64,000 bases of DNA from Actinomyces slackii. GTDB lineage: Bacteria; Actinomycetota; Actinomycetes; Actinomycetales; Actinomycetaceae. Made by a program: the position numbers and the translations under genes. Location: assembly GCF_900637295.1 (NCBI RefSeq), contig NZ_LR134363.1, positions 682,001-746,000 of the forward strand, written 5' to 3'. Positions 26,122-34,857 of this stretch are shown piece after piece (the first letter of the stretch is position 1; every line of letters starts with the position of its first letter). The notes beneath the pieces are model-generated. The model was not told the origin of the DNA. It ran no database searches and worked only from the letters and a program-made list of their open reading frames with translations.

Positions 26122-28016
26122 GCGAGCGCCTCATCGCCGCTGTTGTCTCCCCGGTCTCCCTGGGGGCGCAGGCCGCTCACGAGGTGGAGAGCGCCGTGTC
26201 CGCGGTGGCCGACGTGGTGCGGATGCGCACCTTGGAGGAGCTGCTGGAGCGGGCCGGGGACCTGGGGCCGGTCGCCCTGATCGTGGCCACCGATGAGGTG
26301 GGCAGTCTCGACGACGTCGCCGCTGCCGTGGACCGGTTCCCCTCCCTGGTCTCGGCGCGCCTGGTGCTGCTGACCGAGCGCACCGAGCTGAGCGACATCG
26401 GGCGGGCCATCGATGAGGACCTGGTGCGCGAGGTGGTGGCCGTCCCCTGGACGCCGGGCGCCATCGCGGACCGTGCCGCCGCCCAGGTCCGCCGCTGGAT
26501 ACGAGACAACCGGCCCGACGACGCCCGCCGCGGCCTGCTGGGCTCCTCGGCCTCGCTGGAGCATTCGGGGCGCTCGCCCCTGCTGGACATGCTCACCCAG
26601 CCCCCGGAGGTGCTGACCCGCAGGCTGATCAAGGCCTGCGAGGACGTGCTGGGGCCCCGGCCCCGGCTGCGCCTGCCGCCCGGGGTGCGCCTGACCCATG
26701 AGGGGCAGATCGTCGACAGCGTGTACATCATCGTCGAGGGGGCAGTGGCCCTGACGCGCGATACCCGGGTGGGGGAGGTGGTTCTCCACCACGCCACCAC
26801 GGGCCGGGTGATCGGCCTGGTCTCCCTGGCCTCCCAGGGGCGGGCCTTCGTGACGGCGACCACGACGACGGATGTCGACCTCATCCTGCTGTCCATCGAG
26901 CAGCTCGACCGGGCGCTGCATGAGAATCCGGCCACTGAGGAGGTCCTGGCGGCGCTGCTCATCGGCTCGCTGACCAAGCGCCTGTCGCGATCGGAGGTCC
27001 TCCAGGTCGAGAAGATCGAGCTGGCCGCCGCCCTGGATGTGGAGAAGGCTCAGGCTCAGGCGGCGCTGGAGGCCCTGGAGCAGGCGCGCGCCGAGCTGCT
27101 CACCCAGGAGCGCTTCGCCACCCTGGGCGAGCTGGCCGCGGGCATCGCCCATGAGCTCAACAATCCTGTGGCCGCCCTGGGGCGGGCCGCCGAGCATCTG
27201 CGCTCCGACGTCTCGGCCCTGCTGGCCTCCCACCCCCACGGTGAGCTCATCGAGCGGGTGGGACAGGAGGCGCGCACCCGCCCGGCCGCCTCGACCAAGG
27301 AGGAGCGGCGGATTCGCCGCGCCCTGGAGGAGGCGGTGGGGGATCGCGAGCTGGCCCGCCGGCTCGTGTCGGCCGGGGTGTCGGATCCTGAGGAGGCCCG
27401 TGCCCTGGCGCGCCAGCCCGGGCGCCTGACGGAGGTGGAGCACGCCGCCTCCATCGGCCGCAACCAGCGCAACATCGACTTGGCCACGGGCCGCATCCGG
27501 GGGCTGGTGTCCTCCCTGAACACCTATGTCCGCCCCGAGGGGGAGATGGATGAGGACCTCGATGTGCGCGAGGTCCTCGAGGACTCCCTGCGCCTGACCG
27601 CCCACCGCCTGCGCGATGTGGAGGTGGTGCGCGACTATGAGGAGGTTCCCCTGGTGCGGGGCCGGGCCGGGGAGCTGGCCCAGGTGTGGACCAATATCGT
27701 CTCCAACTCCGCTGATGCGCTGGCGGCCGGTGAGACGGCCGAGCCCCGGGTGACCCTGCGGGTCGCCGCCGTCCCCCTGGGCGTGCGCGTCGAGGTGGAG
27801 GACAATGGGCCGGGGATCTCGCCCGAGGTCCTGCCCCGGATCTTCGAGCCGCGCTTCACCACCAAGCATGGTCAGGTGCGCTTCGGACTGGGTCTGGGGA
27901 TGGGGCTGGCCAAGAGTGTCGTGGACTCCCATGGAGGCACGATCGCCGTGGACTCCCGGCCCGGGTGCACCCGTGTCACTGTGACCCTGCCCTGCCAGCA
28001 CAAGGAGGACTCATGA
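26118..28016 (+). CDS. Soluble histidine kinase with receiver-like and cyclic-nucleotide-binding-like domains
   Basis: 632 aa from ATG 26118, overlapping the symporter stop. The N-terminal ~125 residues look like a degenerate receiver. Residues ~180-300 form a CAP_ED-like fold (DSVYIIVEGAVALTRDTRVGEV, then GRVIGLVSLASQGRAF). A short coiled coil (QVEKIELAAALDVEKAQAQ) leads to the HisKA box FATLGELAAGIAHELNNPVAAL (phospho-acceptor His), a charged insertion, and the HATPase with N-box NIVSNSADAL, DNGPGIS and GLGLGMGLAKSVV. No membrane segment is seen, so it senses an internal ligand or its own symporter. Confidence 0.88.
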   Translation: MSERLIAAVVSPVSLGAQAAHEVESAVSAVADVVRMRTLEELLERAGDLGPVALIVATDEVGSLDDVAAAVDRFPSLVSARLVLLTERTELSDIGRAIDEDLVREVVAVPWTPGAIADRAAAQVRRWIRDNRPDDARRGLLGSSASLEHSGRSPLLDMLTQPPEVLTRRLIKACEDVLGPRPRLRLPPGVRLTHEGQIVDSVYIIVEGAVALTRDTRVGEVVLHHATTGRVIGLVSLASQGRAFVTATTTTDVDLILLSIEQLDRALHENPATEEVLAALLIGSLTKRLSRSEVLQVEKIELAAALDVEKAQAQAALEALEQARAELLTQERFATLGELAAGIAHELNNPVAALGRAAEHLRSDVSALLASHPHGELIERVGQEARTRPAASTKEERRIRRALEEAVGDRELARRLVSAGVSDPEEARALARQPGRLTEVEHAASIGRNQRNIDLATGRIRGLVSSLNTYVRPEGEMDEDLDVREVLEDSLRLTAHRLRDVEVVRDYEEVPLVRGRAGELAQVWTNIVSNSADALAAGETAEPRVTLRVAAVPLGVRVEVEDNGPGISPEVLPRIFEPRFTTKHGQVRFGLGLGMGLAKSVVDSHGGTIAVDSRPGCTRVTVTLPCQHKEDS

Positions 28017-28483
28017 AGCTGACCATCCTCGTGGTTGAGGACGAGCCGGAGGTGCGCGACGCCGTCGTCGCCGATCTTGCGCCCTTCGCCGCCCAGGTGC
28101 GCATCGAGCCGGCGGAGGACGTTGAGGATGCCCTGGAGGTGGTCGGGGAGGTCGAGGCCGACGGCGACCTCATCGCCCTGGTGCTGGCCGACCACCGCCT
28201 GCCCGGGCGCACGGGCGTGGACATGCTGGTGGAGATGCGCGGCGATGAGCGCACGGCGGCGGCCCGCAAGGTGCTGGTCACCGGTCAGGCCGATCAGGCC
28301 GACACGATCCGGGCCGTCAACGAGGCGGGCCTGGACCACTACATCGCCAAGCCCTGGCGGCCCGAGCAGCTCCACGAGGTGGTGCGCACCCAGCTGACGA
28401 GCTTCGTCCTGGACGAGGGGCTGGACCCGCTGCCGCATCTGCGCGCCCTGGACCAGGTGCGCGCCATGGAGGCGCTGCGCTGA
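28013..28483 (+). CDS. Receiver-only response regulator
   Basis: 156 aa; the ATG overlaps the kinase stop and follows AAGGAGGACTC. The acidic pair is in VVEDEPEVRDAV, the phospho-acceptor Asp in LVLADHRLPGRTG, the conserved Thr in VLVTGQAD, and the Lys in YIAKPWRPEQL. About 30 residues follow without a recognisable DNA-binding or enzymatic domain. The output is therefore probably protein-protein, for instance back onto the kinase or the symporter. Confidence 0.9.
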   Translation: MKLTILVVEDEPEVRDAVVADLAPFAAQVRIEPAEDVEDALEVVGEVEADGDLIALVLADHRLPGRTGVDMLVEMRGDERTAAARKVLVTGQADQADTIRAVNEAGLDHYIAKPWRPEQLHEVVRTQLTSFVLDEGLDPLPHLRALDQVRAMEALR

Positions 28484-28550
28484 GTGCGCCCCGGCTGCAG
28501 CGATAGTGAGCGATAGTGCTCTAATGCCCCGGAGGTGGGAGGATATGCGC

Positions 28551-29798
28551 ATGTCAGCCAGCGTCGACACAGCGAAAGCACCGTCTCAGCCCGTCCATCC
28601 CCCCTCGCGCACGCAGGGCGAGATCATCGCCATGGCCGTGGCCGCCCTGGTGGTGGGGGCGGTGGGCCTGTACTTCATGCGCGCCCTGATCGGGCCGGCC
28701 TTCTTCGCCCTGACCCTGGTGGTCACGGTGCGCCCCCTGGTCGCCTGGGCGGCCCGCCATCACGTGCCTCGGCCCATCGCCGCCGTGGGGGCGATCCTCC
28801 TGGTCTTCGCCTTCGTCATCGGGCTGTTCGTGGCCCTGGGCGTGTCGATCGCCCAGCTCGTGGAGGTGCTGCCCCAGTACTCGGAGAAGTTCGAGACGAT
28901 CTGGGGCTCGGTCCTGTCCTTCCTGGCCGATCGCGGCATCGACCAGGGCACGCTGCTCAACCAGCTGACGAGCTCCATCAACACGGCGCGCGTGGTCTCC
29001 GTGGCCCAGACCATCCTGGAGCAGGTCACCTCCATGGGCTCCATCCTGGGCATCATGGCGCTGACCGTCGTCTTCCTCATGTTCGACACCGCCAAGATCG
29101 AGACCCGCGCCGCCGCGCTGGCCCTGATCAAGCCGGATATGGCGGCGGCGCTGTCGGGCTTCTCCCGCTCGGTGCGCTCCTACTGGCTGGTCTCCACGGT
29201 CTTCGGCCTCATCGTGGCGATCCTGGACGTGGTGGCCCTGGAGATGCTGGGGGTGCCCCTGGCCATCACCTGGGGGGTGCTGTCCTTCATCACCAACTAC
29301 ATCCCCAATATCGGCTTCGTCCTGGGCGTGATCCCACCGGCCCTGCTGGCCCTGGTGGACTCGGGCCCCTGGACGGCCCTGTGGGTGATCGTGGCCTACT
29401 CGGTGCTCAACTTCGTCATCCAGACCCTCATCCAGCCCAAGTTCACCGGGGACGCGGTGGGGCTCAACACCACGGCCACCTTCATCTCGCTCATGTTCTG
29501 GTCGGCGGTCATCGGCGGGCTGGGCACGATCCTGGCCGTGCCCCTGACCCTGTTCGCCAAGGCGCTGCTCATCGACTCCGACCCCCGCTCGCGCTGGGTG
29601 GGGATCTTCCTGTCGGCCGGGGACCACCCGGTGCGCGACCCTGACGAGGTCGACCCCCGGCTCCTGGAGGAGGCCGACCTGGACGGGGACGGTGTCGGCG
29701 CCCAGGACCCGGAGTGGGCCGGTGAGCCCGAGGGCCAGGCCGTGGCGAAGGCCGAGGACCCGACCGAGGCGCGGGCCACGGCGGAGCCCAAGGCTTAG
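28551..29798 (+). CDS. AI-2E/PerM-family permease
   Basis: 415 aa from ATG 28551, chosen because GGGAGG lies 8 nt upstream; ATGs at 28506 and 28545 are poorer. It has about 7-8 helices in the AI-2E (UPF0118) arrangement, including LGVPLAITWGVLSFITNYIPNIGFVLG and IQPKFTGDAVGLNTTATFISLMFW. The C-terminal 70 residues are acidic and Ala/Glu-rich. Some members export autoinducer-2, but others are Na+/H+ antiporters, so a link with luxS 5 kb away is only a possibility. Confidence 0.88.
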   Translation: MSASVDTAKAPSQPVHPPSRTQGEIIAMAVAALVVGAVGLYFMRALIGPAFFALTLVVTVRPLVAWAARHHVPRPIAAVGAILLVFAFVIGLFVALGVSIAQLVEVLPQYSEKFETIWGSVLSFLADRGIDQGTLLNQLTSSINTARVVSVAQTILEQVTSMGSILGIMALTVVFLMFDTAKIETRAAALALIKPDMAAALSGFSRSVRSYWLVSTVFGLIVAILDVVALEMLGVPLAITWGVLSFITNYIPNIGFVLGVIPPALLALVDSGPWTALWVIVAYSVLNFVIQTLIQPKFTGDAVGLNTTATFISLMFWSAVIGGLGTILAVPLTLFAKALLIDSDPRSRWVGIFLSAGDHPVRDPDEVDPRLLEEADLDGDGVGAQDPEWAGEPEGQAVAKAEDPTEARATAEPKA

Positions 29799-29824
29799 CC
29801 CCGATCCGGCCGCCTCAGCACCCC

Positions 29825-30745
29825 TCAGTTCTCCGCTCGGCCCAGGCGCCAGTAGCCCATGAAGGCCACGCTGCGCCGGTCGATGCCCCGCTCGGCCACC
29901 AGGTGGCGGCGCATGGCGCGCACCGCGCCCGCCTCCCCGGCCAGCCAGGCGTAGAGGGTGGTGCGCTTCAGGGCGGCCCCTCCCTTGGCGTGTCGGGGCA
30001 CCTCCCACAGCAGCTCATGGTCGACGTCGATCTCCTCGACCTCCTGGGGCTCACCCGGCGGGCAGAGCTCGGCGGCCGCCTGGCGCACGCCGGCCACGAG
30101 CAGCTCCCCGTGGTGCGCGCCCTGGCGCCCCAGGGCGCGCACCTCGATGCCCGGGTGACGGGGCAGGTAGGAGGCGTCCGCATGTCCCGGCAGCTCGACG
30201 ACGGCGATCCCCCGGGCGCTGGTCGGAAGGCCCTCCAGGATCCGGGCGATGGCCGGGGCGGCCGTCTCGTCGCCACCCAGCAGGAAGCGCTCGGTGACCT
30301 CGGGCGGCACGAAGTCCACTCCACCGGGCGTCCCCTCGAAGCGACGGTTGGGGCCCAGCAGCACCACCGCATCGCCCACCCCGGCGGACTCCAGCCATCG
30401 GGCGGCCGGGCCGCTGCCGCCCGGGTGGCGCACCATGTCGATATCCACCTCGCAGTGGTTGGGGTCGGCCTCCCAGCGCACGGCCCTGGTCGTGTAGGTG
30501 CGGATCGGCGGGCGATGGGCCTCATCGAGGTCGAGCCAGGCCCGGTACCAGTCCCCACCGGTGGGCAGATGCGTATATCCCGAGGCCGGGGCCGGCAGCA
30601 CCAGCTTGATGCGCTGGTCCCATCCCGGATCGCCGAAGGAGGCCAGCTGGCATCCGCGCAGCGTCACCCGCCGCATGGCCGGCGTCAGATCCTCCAGGCC
30701 CGCGACCGTGGCCTCGAAGAACCCGAAGGGCTCCTGCGCGCTCAT
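29825..30745 (-). CDS. Siderophore-interacting FAD/NAD(P)H reductase (SIP family)
   Basis: 306-aa cytosolic flavoprotein that reduces ferric siderophores to release iron. The FAD-binding motif is RTYTTRAVRWE (about residues 78-88), with GPAARWLESAGVGDAVVLLGP and the NAD-binding region FLLGGDETAAPAIARILE typical of ViuB/SIP. The C-terminus (YWRLGRAEN) is also typical. It is the last gene of the uptake operon, and its start overlaps the ATPase stop. Confidence 0.92.
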   Translation of the reverse strand: MSAQEPFGFFEATVAGLEDLTPAMRRVTLRGCQLASFGDPGWDQRIKLVLPAPASGYTHLPTGGDWYRAWLDLDEAHRPPIRTYTTRAVRWEADPNHCEVDIDMVRHPGGSGPAARWLESAGVGDAVVLLGPNRRFEGTPGGVDFVPPEVTERFLLGGDETAAPAIARILEGLPTSARGIAVVELPGHADASYLPRHPGIEVRALGRQGAHHGELLVAGVRQAAAELCPPGEPQEVEEIDVDHELLWEVPRHAKGGAALKRTTLYAWLAGEAGAVRAMRRHLVAERGIDRRSVAFMGYWRLGRAEN

Positions 30746-31572
30746 GGCCGGCCTCCCGCTGGCCGGTCTCCCGCATGATGCCGTCCCTGGGGCAGGACGA
30801 GGGGAGTGGAGGAGACCGGGTCGGTGATGACCCGGGCCTTGAGGCCGAAGACCTCGCCGACCAGCTCGGCGTCCACGATCGCGGCCGGCTCCCCGCTGGC
30901 CACCACTCGGCCCTTCTTCATGGCGATCATGTGGTCGGCGTAGCGGGCCGCCAGGTTGATGTCATGCAGGACCATGACGATGGTGGTGCCCCGCTGCCGG
31001 TTGAGGTCGGTCAGCAGGTCGAGGACCTCGACCTGGTGGGCCAGGTCCAGGAAGGTGGTGGGCTCATCCAGCAGCAGCACATCCGTGCGCTGGGCCAGGG
31101 CCATGGCGATCCACACGCGCTGGCGCTGGCCCCCGGAGAGCTCCTCGATGCTGCGGTCGGCCAGATCGGCGGTGCCGGTGGCCACCAGGGACTCCTCGAT
31201 GATGCGACGGTCCTCGGCCCCGCCGATGCTCAGGGAGGACAGCAGGGACTGGTGGGGGTGGCGGCCGCGGCCCACCAGGTCCGCCACGGCGATGCCCTCG
31301 GGGGCGATGGGCTGCTGGGGGAGCAGCCCCAGGCGCCGGGCCAGCGCCTTGGTGGGGATGTCCCCCACCGGGGTTCCCCCGAGCAGGACATCGCCCTCCA
31401 TCGGGGCCAGGATGCGCGCCATGGTCTTGAGTAGTGTCGACTTGCCGCAGGCGTTGGCGCCCACGATGACGGTGATGCGCCCGTCGGGGATGGTCGTCTC
31501 CACCCCGTCGACGACGACGCGCTTGCCGTATCCCGAGCGCAGGGCCCTGGTGGTCAGCCCGGTGGTGGTCAT
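30742..31572 (-). CDS. Ferric-siderophore ABC transporter ATP-binding protein (FepC/FecE-like)
   Basis: 276 aa. Walker A is GANACGKST (about 38-46), the Q-loop LGLLPQQ, the signature LSGGQRQRV, Walker B VLLLDEP, and the H-loop His in MVLHDINLA. It powers the two FecCD-type permeases encoded just upstream in the operon. Coupled by ATGA overlaps to both neighbours. Confidence 0.94.
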   Translation of the reverse strand: MTTTGLTTRALRSGYGKRVVVDGVETTIPDGRITVIVGANACGKSTLLKTMARILAPMEGDVLLGGTPVGDIPTKALARRLGLLPQQPIAPEGIAVADLVGRGRHPHQSLLSSLSIGGAEDRRIIEESLVATGTADLADRSIEELSGGQRQRVWIAMALAQRTDVLLLDEPTTFLDLAHQVEVLDLLTDLNRQRGTTIVMVLHDINLAARYADHMIAMKKGRVVASGEPAAIVDAELVGEVFGLKARVITDPVSSTPLVLPQGRHHAGDRPAGGRP

Positions 31573-32624
31573 GCGGAGGCTCCCTGTCGGTTGAGTCGCA
31601 GAAGCTGGCTGATGAGGTAGGGGGCGCCCACCATCCCGGTGACTACGCCCACCGGCAGCTTGGCGGGCATGAGGTTCTGACCCACCAGGTCACCGCCCAG
31701 GACGATCGCGGCCCCCATGAGGGCGGCGGGCACCAGCAGGGTCCGGTCGGTGCGGCCCACCAGCCGGGCCGCCAGGGGGCCGGCCAGGAAGGACACGAAG
31801 GCGATCGGCCCGGTGGCGGCCGTGGCGAAGGCCGATAGCGCCACCATCATGATGATGAGCACCAGGCGCGTCCTCCACACGGACACCCCCAGGCCCGTGG
31901 CCGCCTCCTCGCCCAGGGTCAGGGGCCGCAGGTCCCGGGCGACCACCAGCAGGGCCCCGCCGCCCAGTGCCAGCGCGGTGGCCAGGATGGGGACCTGCGC
32001 CCATTCGGCCTCCGACAGCGATCCCGACAGCCAGCGCATGGCCTTGGGGACGTCGTAGACATTGGCCTTGATCTGCAGGTAGGAGGTCACCGAGGTGAAC
32101 ATCGAGGAGATGCCGATGCCGATGAGGATCAGGCGCCCGCCCTGGGCGCGGCCCGAGCCGGAGAGCAGGTAGATGACCAGGGCGGTGGTGATGCCGCAGA
32201 TCACCGCCAGGATGTTGAGCCCCAGGCCCGACCACCCCAGGACCAGGATGGCGAAGACCGCCGAGGCCGAGGCACCCGAGGTGATGCCGATGATGTCGGG
32301 GCTGGCCAGCTGGTTGCGCAGCATGGTCTGACAGGTGGTGCCGGCCATTCCCAGGGCCATGCCCGACAGGAGCCCCACCAGGGCGCGCGGCAGGCGGATC
32401 TCCCCGATGTCGAAGGAGGCGCCGGGCACCTGGTGGCCGGAGATGACGGCCAGTGCCTCCGAGGCGGTGTAGGGGGTCTGGCCGATGAGGATCATCGCCC
32501 ACCACAGGCCGGCCACCACCAGGGCCAGGCCCACCACGACCAGGGCGAAGCGGCGCTCGCGGCGCGCTCGTCCCGCCGTGGTGAAGCCGGGGGCCGGCTG
32601 GCCCAGGGAGTCGACGGCGCTCAC
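31569..32624 (-). CDS. FecCD-family iron-siderophore permease (second subunit)
   Basis: 351-aa membrane protein with about nine or ten helices. Family motifs include RLPRALVGLLSGMALGMAGTTCQTMLRNQLASPDIIG, GIGISSMFTSVTSYL, and the coupling region LGEEAATGLGVSVWRTRL facing the ATPase. It forms a heterodimer with the product of 32621-33625. The 4-nt overlaps with its neighbours fix its start and stop. Confidence 0.94.
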   Translation of the reverse strand: MSAVDSLGQPAPGFTTAGRARRERRFALVVVGLALVVAGLWWAMILIGQTPYTASEALAVISGHQVPGASFDIGEIRLPRALVGLLSGMALGMAGTTCQTMLRNQLASPDIIGITSGASASAVFAILVLGWSGLGLNILAVICGITTALVIYLLSGSGRAQGGRLILIGIGISSMFTSVTSYLQIKANVYDVPKAMRWLSGSLSEAEWAQVPILATALALGGGALLVVARDLRPLTLGEEAATGLGVSVWRTRLVLIIMMVALSAFATAATGPIAFVSFLAGPLAARLVGRTDRTLLVPAALMGAAIVLGGDLVGQNLMPAKLPVGVVTGMVGAPYLISQLLRLNRQGASA

Positions 32625-33625
32625 AGGGCACGCACCCGGGCGCTGCGGGCGATCGCGATGAGCACCGGGGCCCCCACGAAGGCGGTGATGATCCCCACCG
32701 CCACCTCACCGGGCCGGTTGATGACGCGCCCGACGACGTCGGCCAGGGTCAGCAGTCCGGCCCCGCCCAGGGCGGACAGGGGCAGGAGCCAGCGGTGGTC
32801 GGAGGTGGTCAGCATGCGCGCCGCATGGGGGACCATGAGCCCGACGAATCCGATGGGCCCGGTCAGGGCGGTGATCGTCGCGCACAGGACGACGCCGGCA
32901 CCGGCCGCGGTCAGGCGGGTGGCGGCCACGTTCACGCCCAGGCCCACGGCCATCTCATCGCCCAGGGCCAGGGAGTTCAGGGACTGGGCCAGGGCCAGGC
33001 CCACCAGGCCCGCCAGGATGAGCAGGGGCGCCAGGGTCGCCAGGGCCTGCCAGGATCCGCGCCCCAGGCCTCCCACCTGCCAGAAGCGGAAGTTGCTCAG
33101 GCCCTGGGCCCGGGGCAGCAGGATGGCGCTGACCGCGCAGGACATGGCCGCCGTCGTCGCCACTCCGGCCAGGGCGAGCTTGACCGGGGTGGTTCCGCCC
33201 GGGCCCATGGAGCCCACGGCGTAGACCAGGATCGCGGTGGCCATGCCCCCGATGATGCCCAGCCACAGGAAGTGCCCGAGGGAGCCCAGTCCGAAGAAGG
33301 CCATGCCGATGACGATGGCCAGGGAGGCTCCCATGTTGATCCCCAGGATCCCGGGATCGGCGATGGGGTTGCGGGTCACCGCCTGCATGAGGGCGCCTGA
33401 CAGCCCCAGGGCGGCGCCGGCCACCAGGGCCGTGACGGTGCGCGGAAGGCGCTCGGCCACGGCGATCGCCCCGATCTCGGAGCTGGTGCCGGTCAGCCCG
33501 CCGACCACCTCCGCGGCGCTGACCACCCGGGCCCCGAAGGCCACCGAGGCCACGGCGGCCACGACGACCAGGACCAGCAGGGCCGCCAGGACCAGGAGGC
33601 AGCGGCCGGTTCGTGCGGTGCTCAC
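32621..33625 (-). CDS. FecCD-family iron-siderophore permease (first subunit)
   Basis: 334-aa polytopic protein with RLPRTVTALVAGAALGLSGALMQAVTRNPIADPGILGI, the FecCD signature, and LGDEMAVGLGVNVAATRL as ATPase-contacting loop. GPIGFVGLMVPHAARML is also typical. Partner of the downstream permease. Its GTG start overlaps the binding-protein stop. Confidence 0.94.
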   Translation of the reverse strand: MSTARTGRCLLVLAALLVLVVVAAVASVAFGARVVSAAEVVGGLTGTSSEIGAIAVAERLPRTVTALVAGAALGLSGALMQAVTRNPIADPGILGINMGASLAIVIGMAFFGLGSLGHFLWLGIIGGMATAILVYAVGSMGPGGTTPVKLALAGVATTAAMSCAVSAILLPRAQGLSNFRFWQVGGLGRGSWQALATLAPLLILAGLVGLALAQSLNSLALGDEMAVGLGVNVAATRLTAAGAGVVLCATITALTGPIGFVGLMVPHAARMLTTSDHRWLLPLSALGGAGLLTLADVVGRVINRPGEVAVGIITAFVGAPVLIAIARSARVRAL

Positions 33626-34644
33626 GCGGCCTTGTCGGCGGCGGCGGCGATGAGGGCGGTGTACTTCTCGATGCCCCAGGGGGTGGCCAGTGGGCTGGGG
33701 TTGGCCGAGGCCGACAGGGAGTCGCCATTGCCCACGAAGGCCACCGCGCCGTTCTTGAAGGCGGGGATGGCGGACAGCAGCGGATTGGACTGGTAGCCGG
33801 CCAGGTCCTCATCCTTGCCGTACATGACCACCAGGTCCAGGTCGGAGAGCTGGTCGGCGTTCTCCTTGGAGACCTCGTGGGCGAAGGTCGTGGAGTCCTT
33901 GGCGGCGATGGCCTTGATGGACTCGGGCAGGGGCAGGCCCAGATCCGCCAGGAAGGCGGTGCGGGGGTCGACGGGTGTGTAGAAGCCGATCGATCCGCTC
34001 TGCTCATCGACGTAGAAGAAGGCCGAGCGCTTGCCCTTGATCTGGGGGTGCGCGGCCACGGTGTCGGCCACGAGCTTCTCCATGTCCGTCACGAGCGCGT
34101 CTCCCTCGGCCTTCTTGCCGATGGCGGTGGCCGTGATGGTGATCGACTCGCGCCAGGGGGTGCCCCAGGGGATGGAGGGGTAGGCGACGGTGGGGGCGAT
34201 CTTGGCGAGCTTGTCGTAGTCGGCCTGCTCCAGCCCGGAGTAGGTGGCGATGATGACCTCGGGCTTGGTGGAGCTGACGCCCTCGAAGTCGATGCCGGAG
34301 GTCTCATCGAAGAGCGTGGGCCGGTCGGCGCCGTCGGCCACGAGCGCGTCGACCTTCTCCTTGACCCAGATGAGCATGCCCGAGTCGTCCTCCACGCCCC
34401 AGGTCTGCTTGGCGAAGCCCACCGGCATGATGCCCAGGGCCAGCAGGACATCGTGGTTGAGCCAGTTGACGGCGGCGATGCGGGTGGGGCTCTCGGGGAC
34501 CTCCGCGGTGCCCAGGGCGTGCTTGACCGGGGTGGTCGCACCCGATCCGCCGGCGGAGCCGGAGGGGTTGCCGCAGGCGGCCAGGAGGGCGGCGGCGGGC
34601 AGGGCGGCGGCACCGGTGAGGAAGGACTTGCGGGAGATGGACAC
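33622..34644 (-). CDS. Ferric-siderophore-binding lipoprotein
   Basis: 340 aa, first gene of the uptake operon. The signal peptide MSISRKSFLTGAAALPAAALLAACG has a Tat-like SRKSF motif and a lipobox LAAC (Cys about residue 24). The mature part is a periplasmic-binding-protein fold of the iron-siderophore class (SPTRIAAVNWLNHDVLLALG, then KPEVIIATYSGLEQADYDKLAKIAPTV). It captures a ferric siderophore at the outer face of the membrane. Ligand class unknown, and no siderophore biosynthesis genes lie nearby. Confidence 0.93.
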   Translation of the reverse strand: MSISRKSFLTGAAALPAAALLAACGNPSGSAGGSGATTPVKHALGTAEVPESPTRIAAVNWLNHDVLLALGIMPVGFAKQTWGVEDDSGMLIWVKEKVDALVADGADRPTLFDETSGIDFEGVSSTKPEVIIATYSGLEQADYDKLAKIAPTVAYPSIPWGTPWRESITITATAIGKKAEGDALVTDMEKLVADTVAAHPQIKGKRSAFFYVDEQSGSIGFYTPVDPRTAFLADLGLPLPESIKAIAAKDSTTFAHEVSKENADQLSDLDLVVMYGKDEDLAGYQSNPLLSAIPAFKNGAVAFVGNGDSLSASANPSPLATPWGIEKYTALIAAAADKAA

Positions 34645-34699
34645 GGGGCCTCTTCTCTGCGCTGGGCGCGTGAGGGGATCTGACCAGCCAGACGTTAAT

Positions 34700-34718
34700 T
34701 GAGGGTAGGGTTACCTAA
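34700..34718 (-). promoter_or_regulatory. Iron box (DtxR/IdeR-type operator)
   Basis: TGAGGGTAGGGTTACCTAA matches the 19-bp DtxR/IdeR consensus TWAGGTWAGSCTWACCTWA at 16 of 19 positions. It lies 56 nt upstream of the binding-protein start, where a promoter is expected. It predicts repression of the uptake operon when Fe2+ is plentiful. Confidence 0.85.
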
Positions 34719-34800
34719 CAAGATCGTGACTGGTGGTGTGCCCCACTGCCGGTCGCACCTCGGTGCCTCCCGGGCGGCGCAGGATCAGGACTGCGCCAGG

Positions 34801-34830
34801 CCCGGAGAGGTCCGGAGAGGCCCGGAGAAG
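34801..34830 (+). repeat. Three 10-bp tandem repeats
   Basis: CCCGGAGAGG, TCCGGAGAGG and CCCGGAGAAG in tandem, 28 nt beyond the ROK kinase stop. A simple slippage repeat with no evident function. Confidence 0.8.
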
Positions 34831-34857
34831 GCAGGCCGAGGACCCGTGCCCGAGGAC

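Noticed and set aside
25998-28001. Long minus-strand frame opposite the sensor kinase
   Set aside because: Same shadow effect; the plus-strand frame has clear HisKA and HATPase motifs.
28551-29798. Claim that the AI-2E permease exports the AI-2 made by LuxS here
   Set aside because: The genes are 5 kb apart in different units, and the family includes antiporters; sequence alone cannot support it.
28554-30008. Minus-strand frame opposite the AI-2E permease
   Set aside because: Composition is Gly/His/Asp-rich noise and it runs into the siderophore reductase region.
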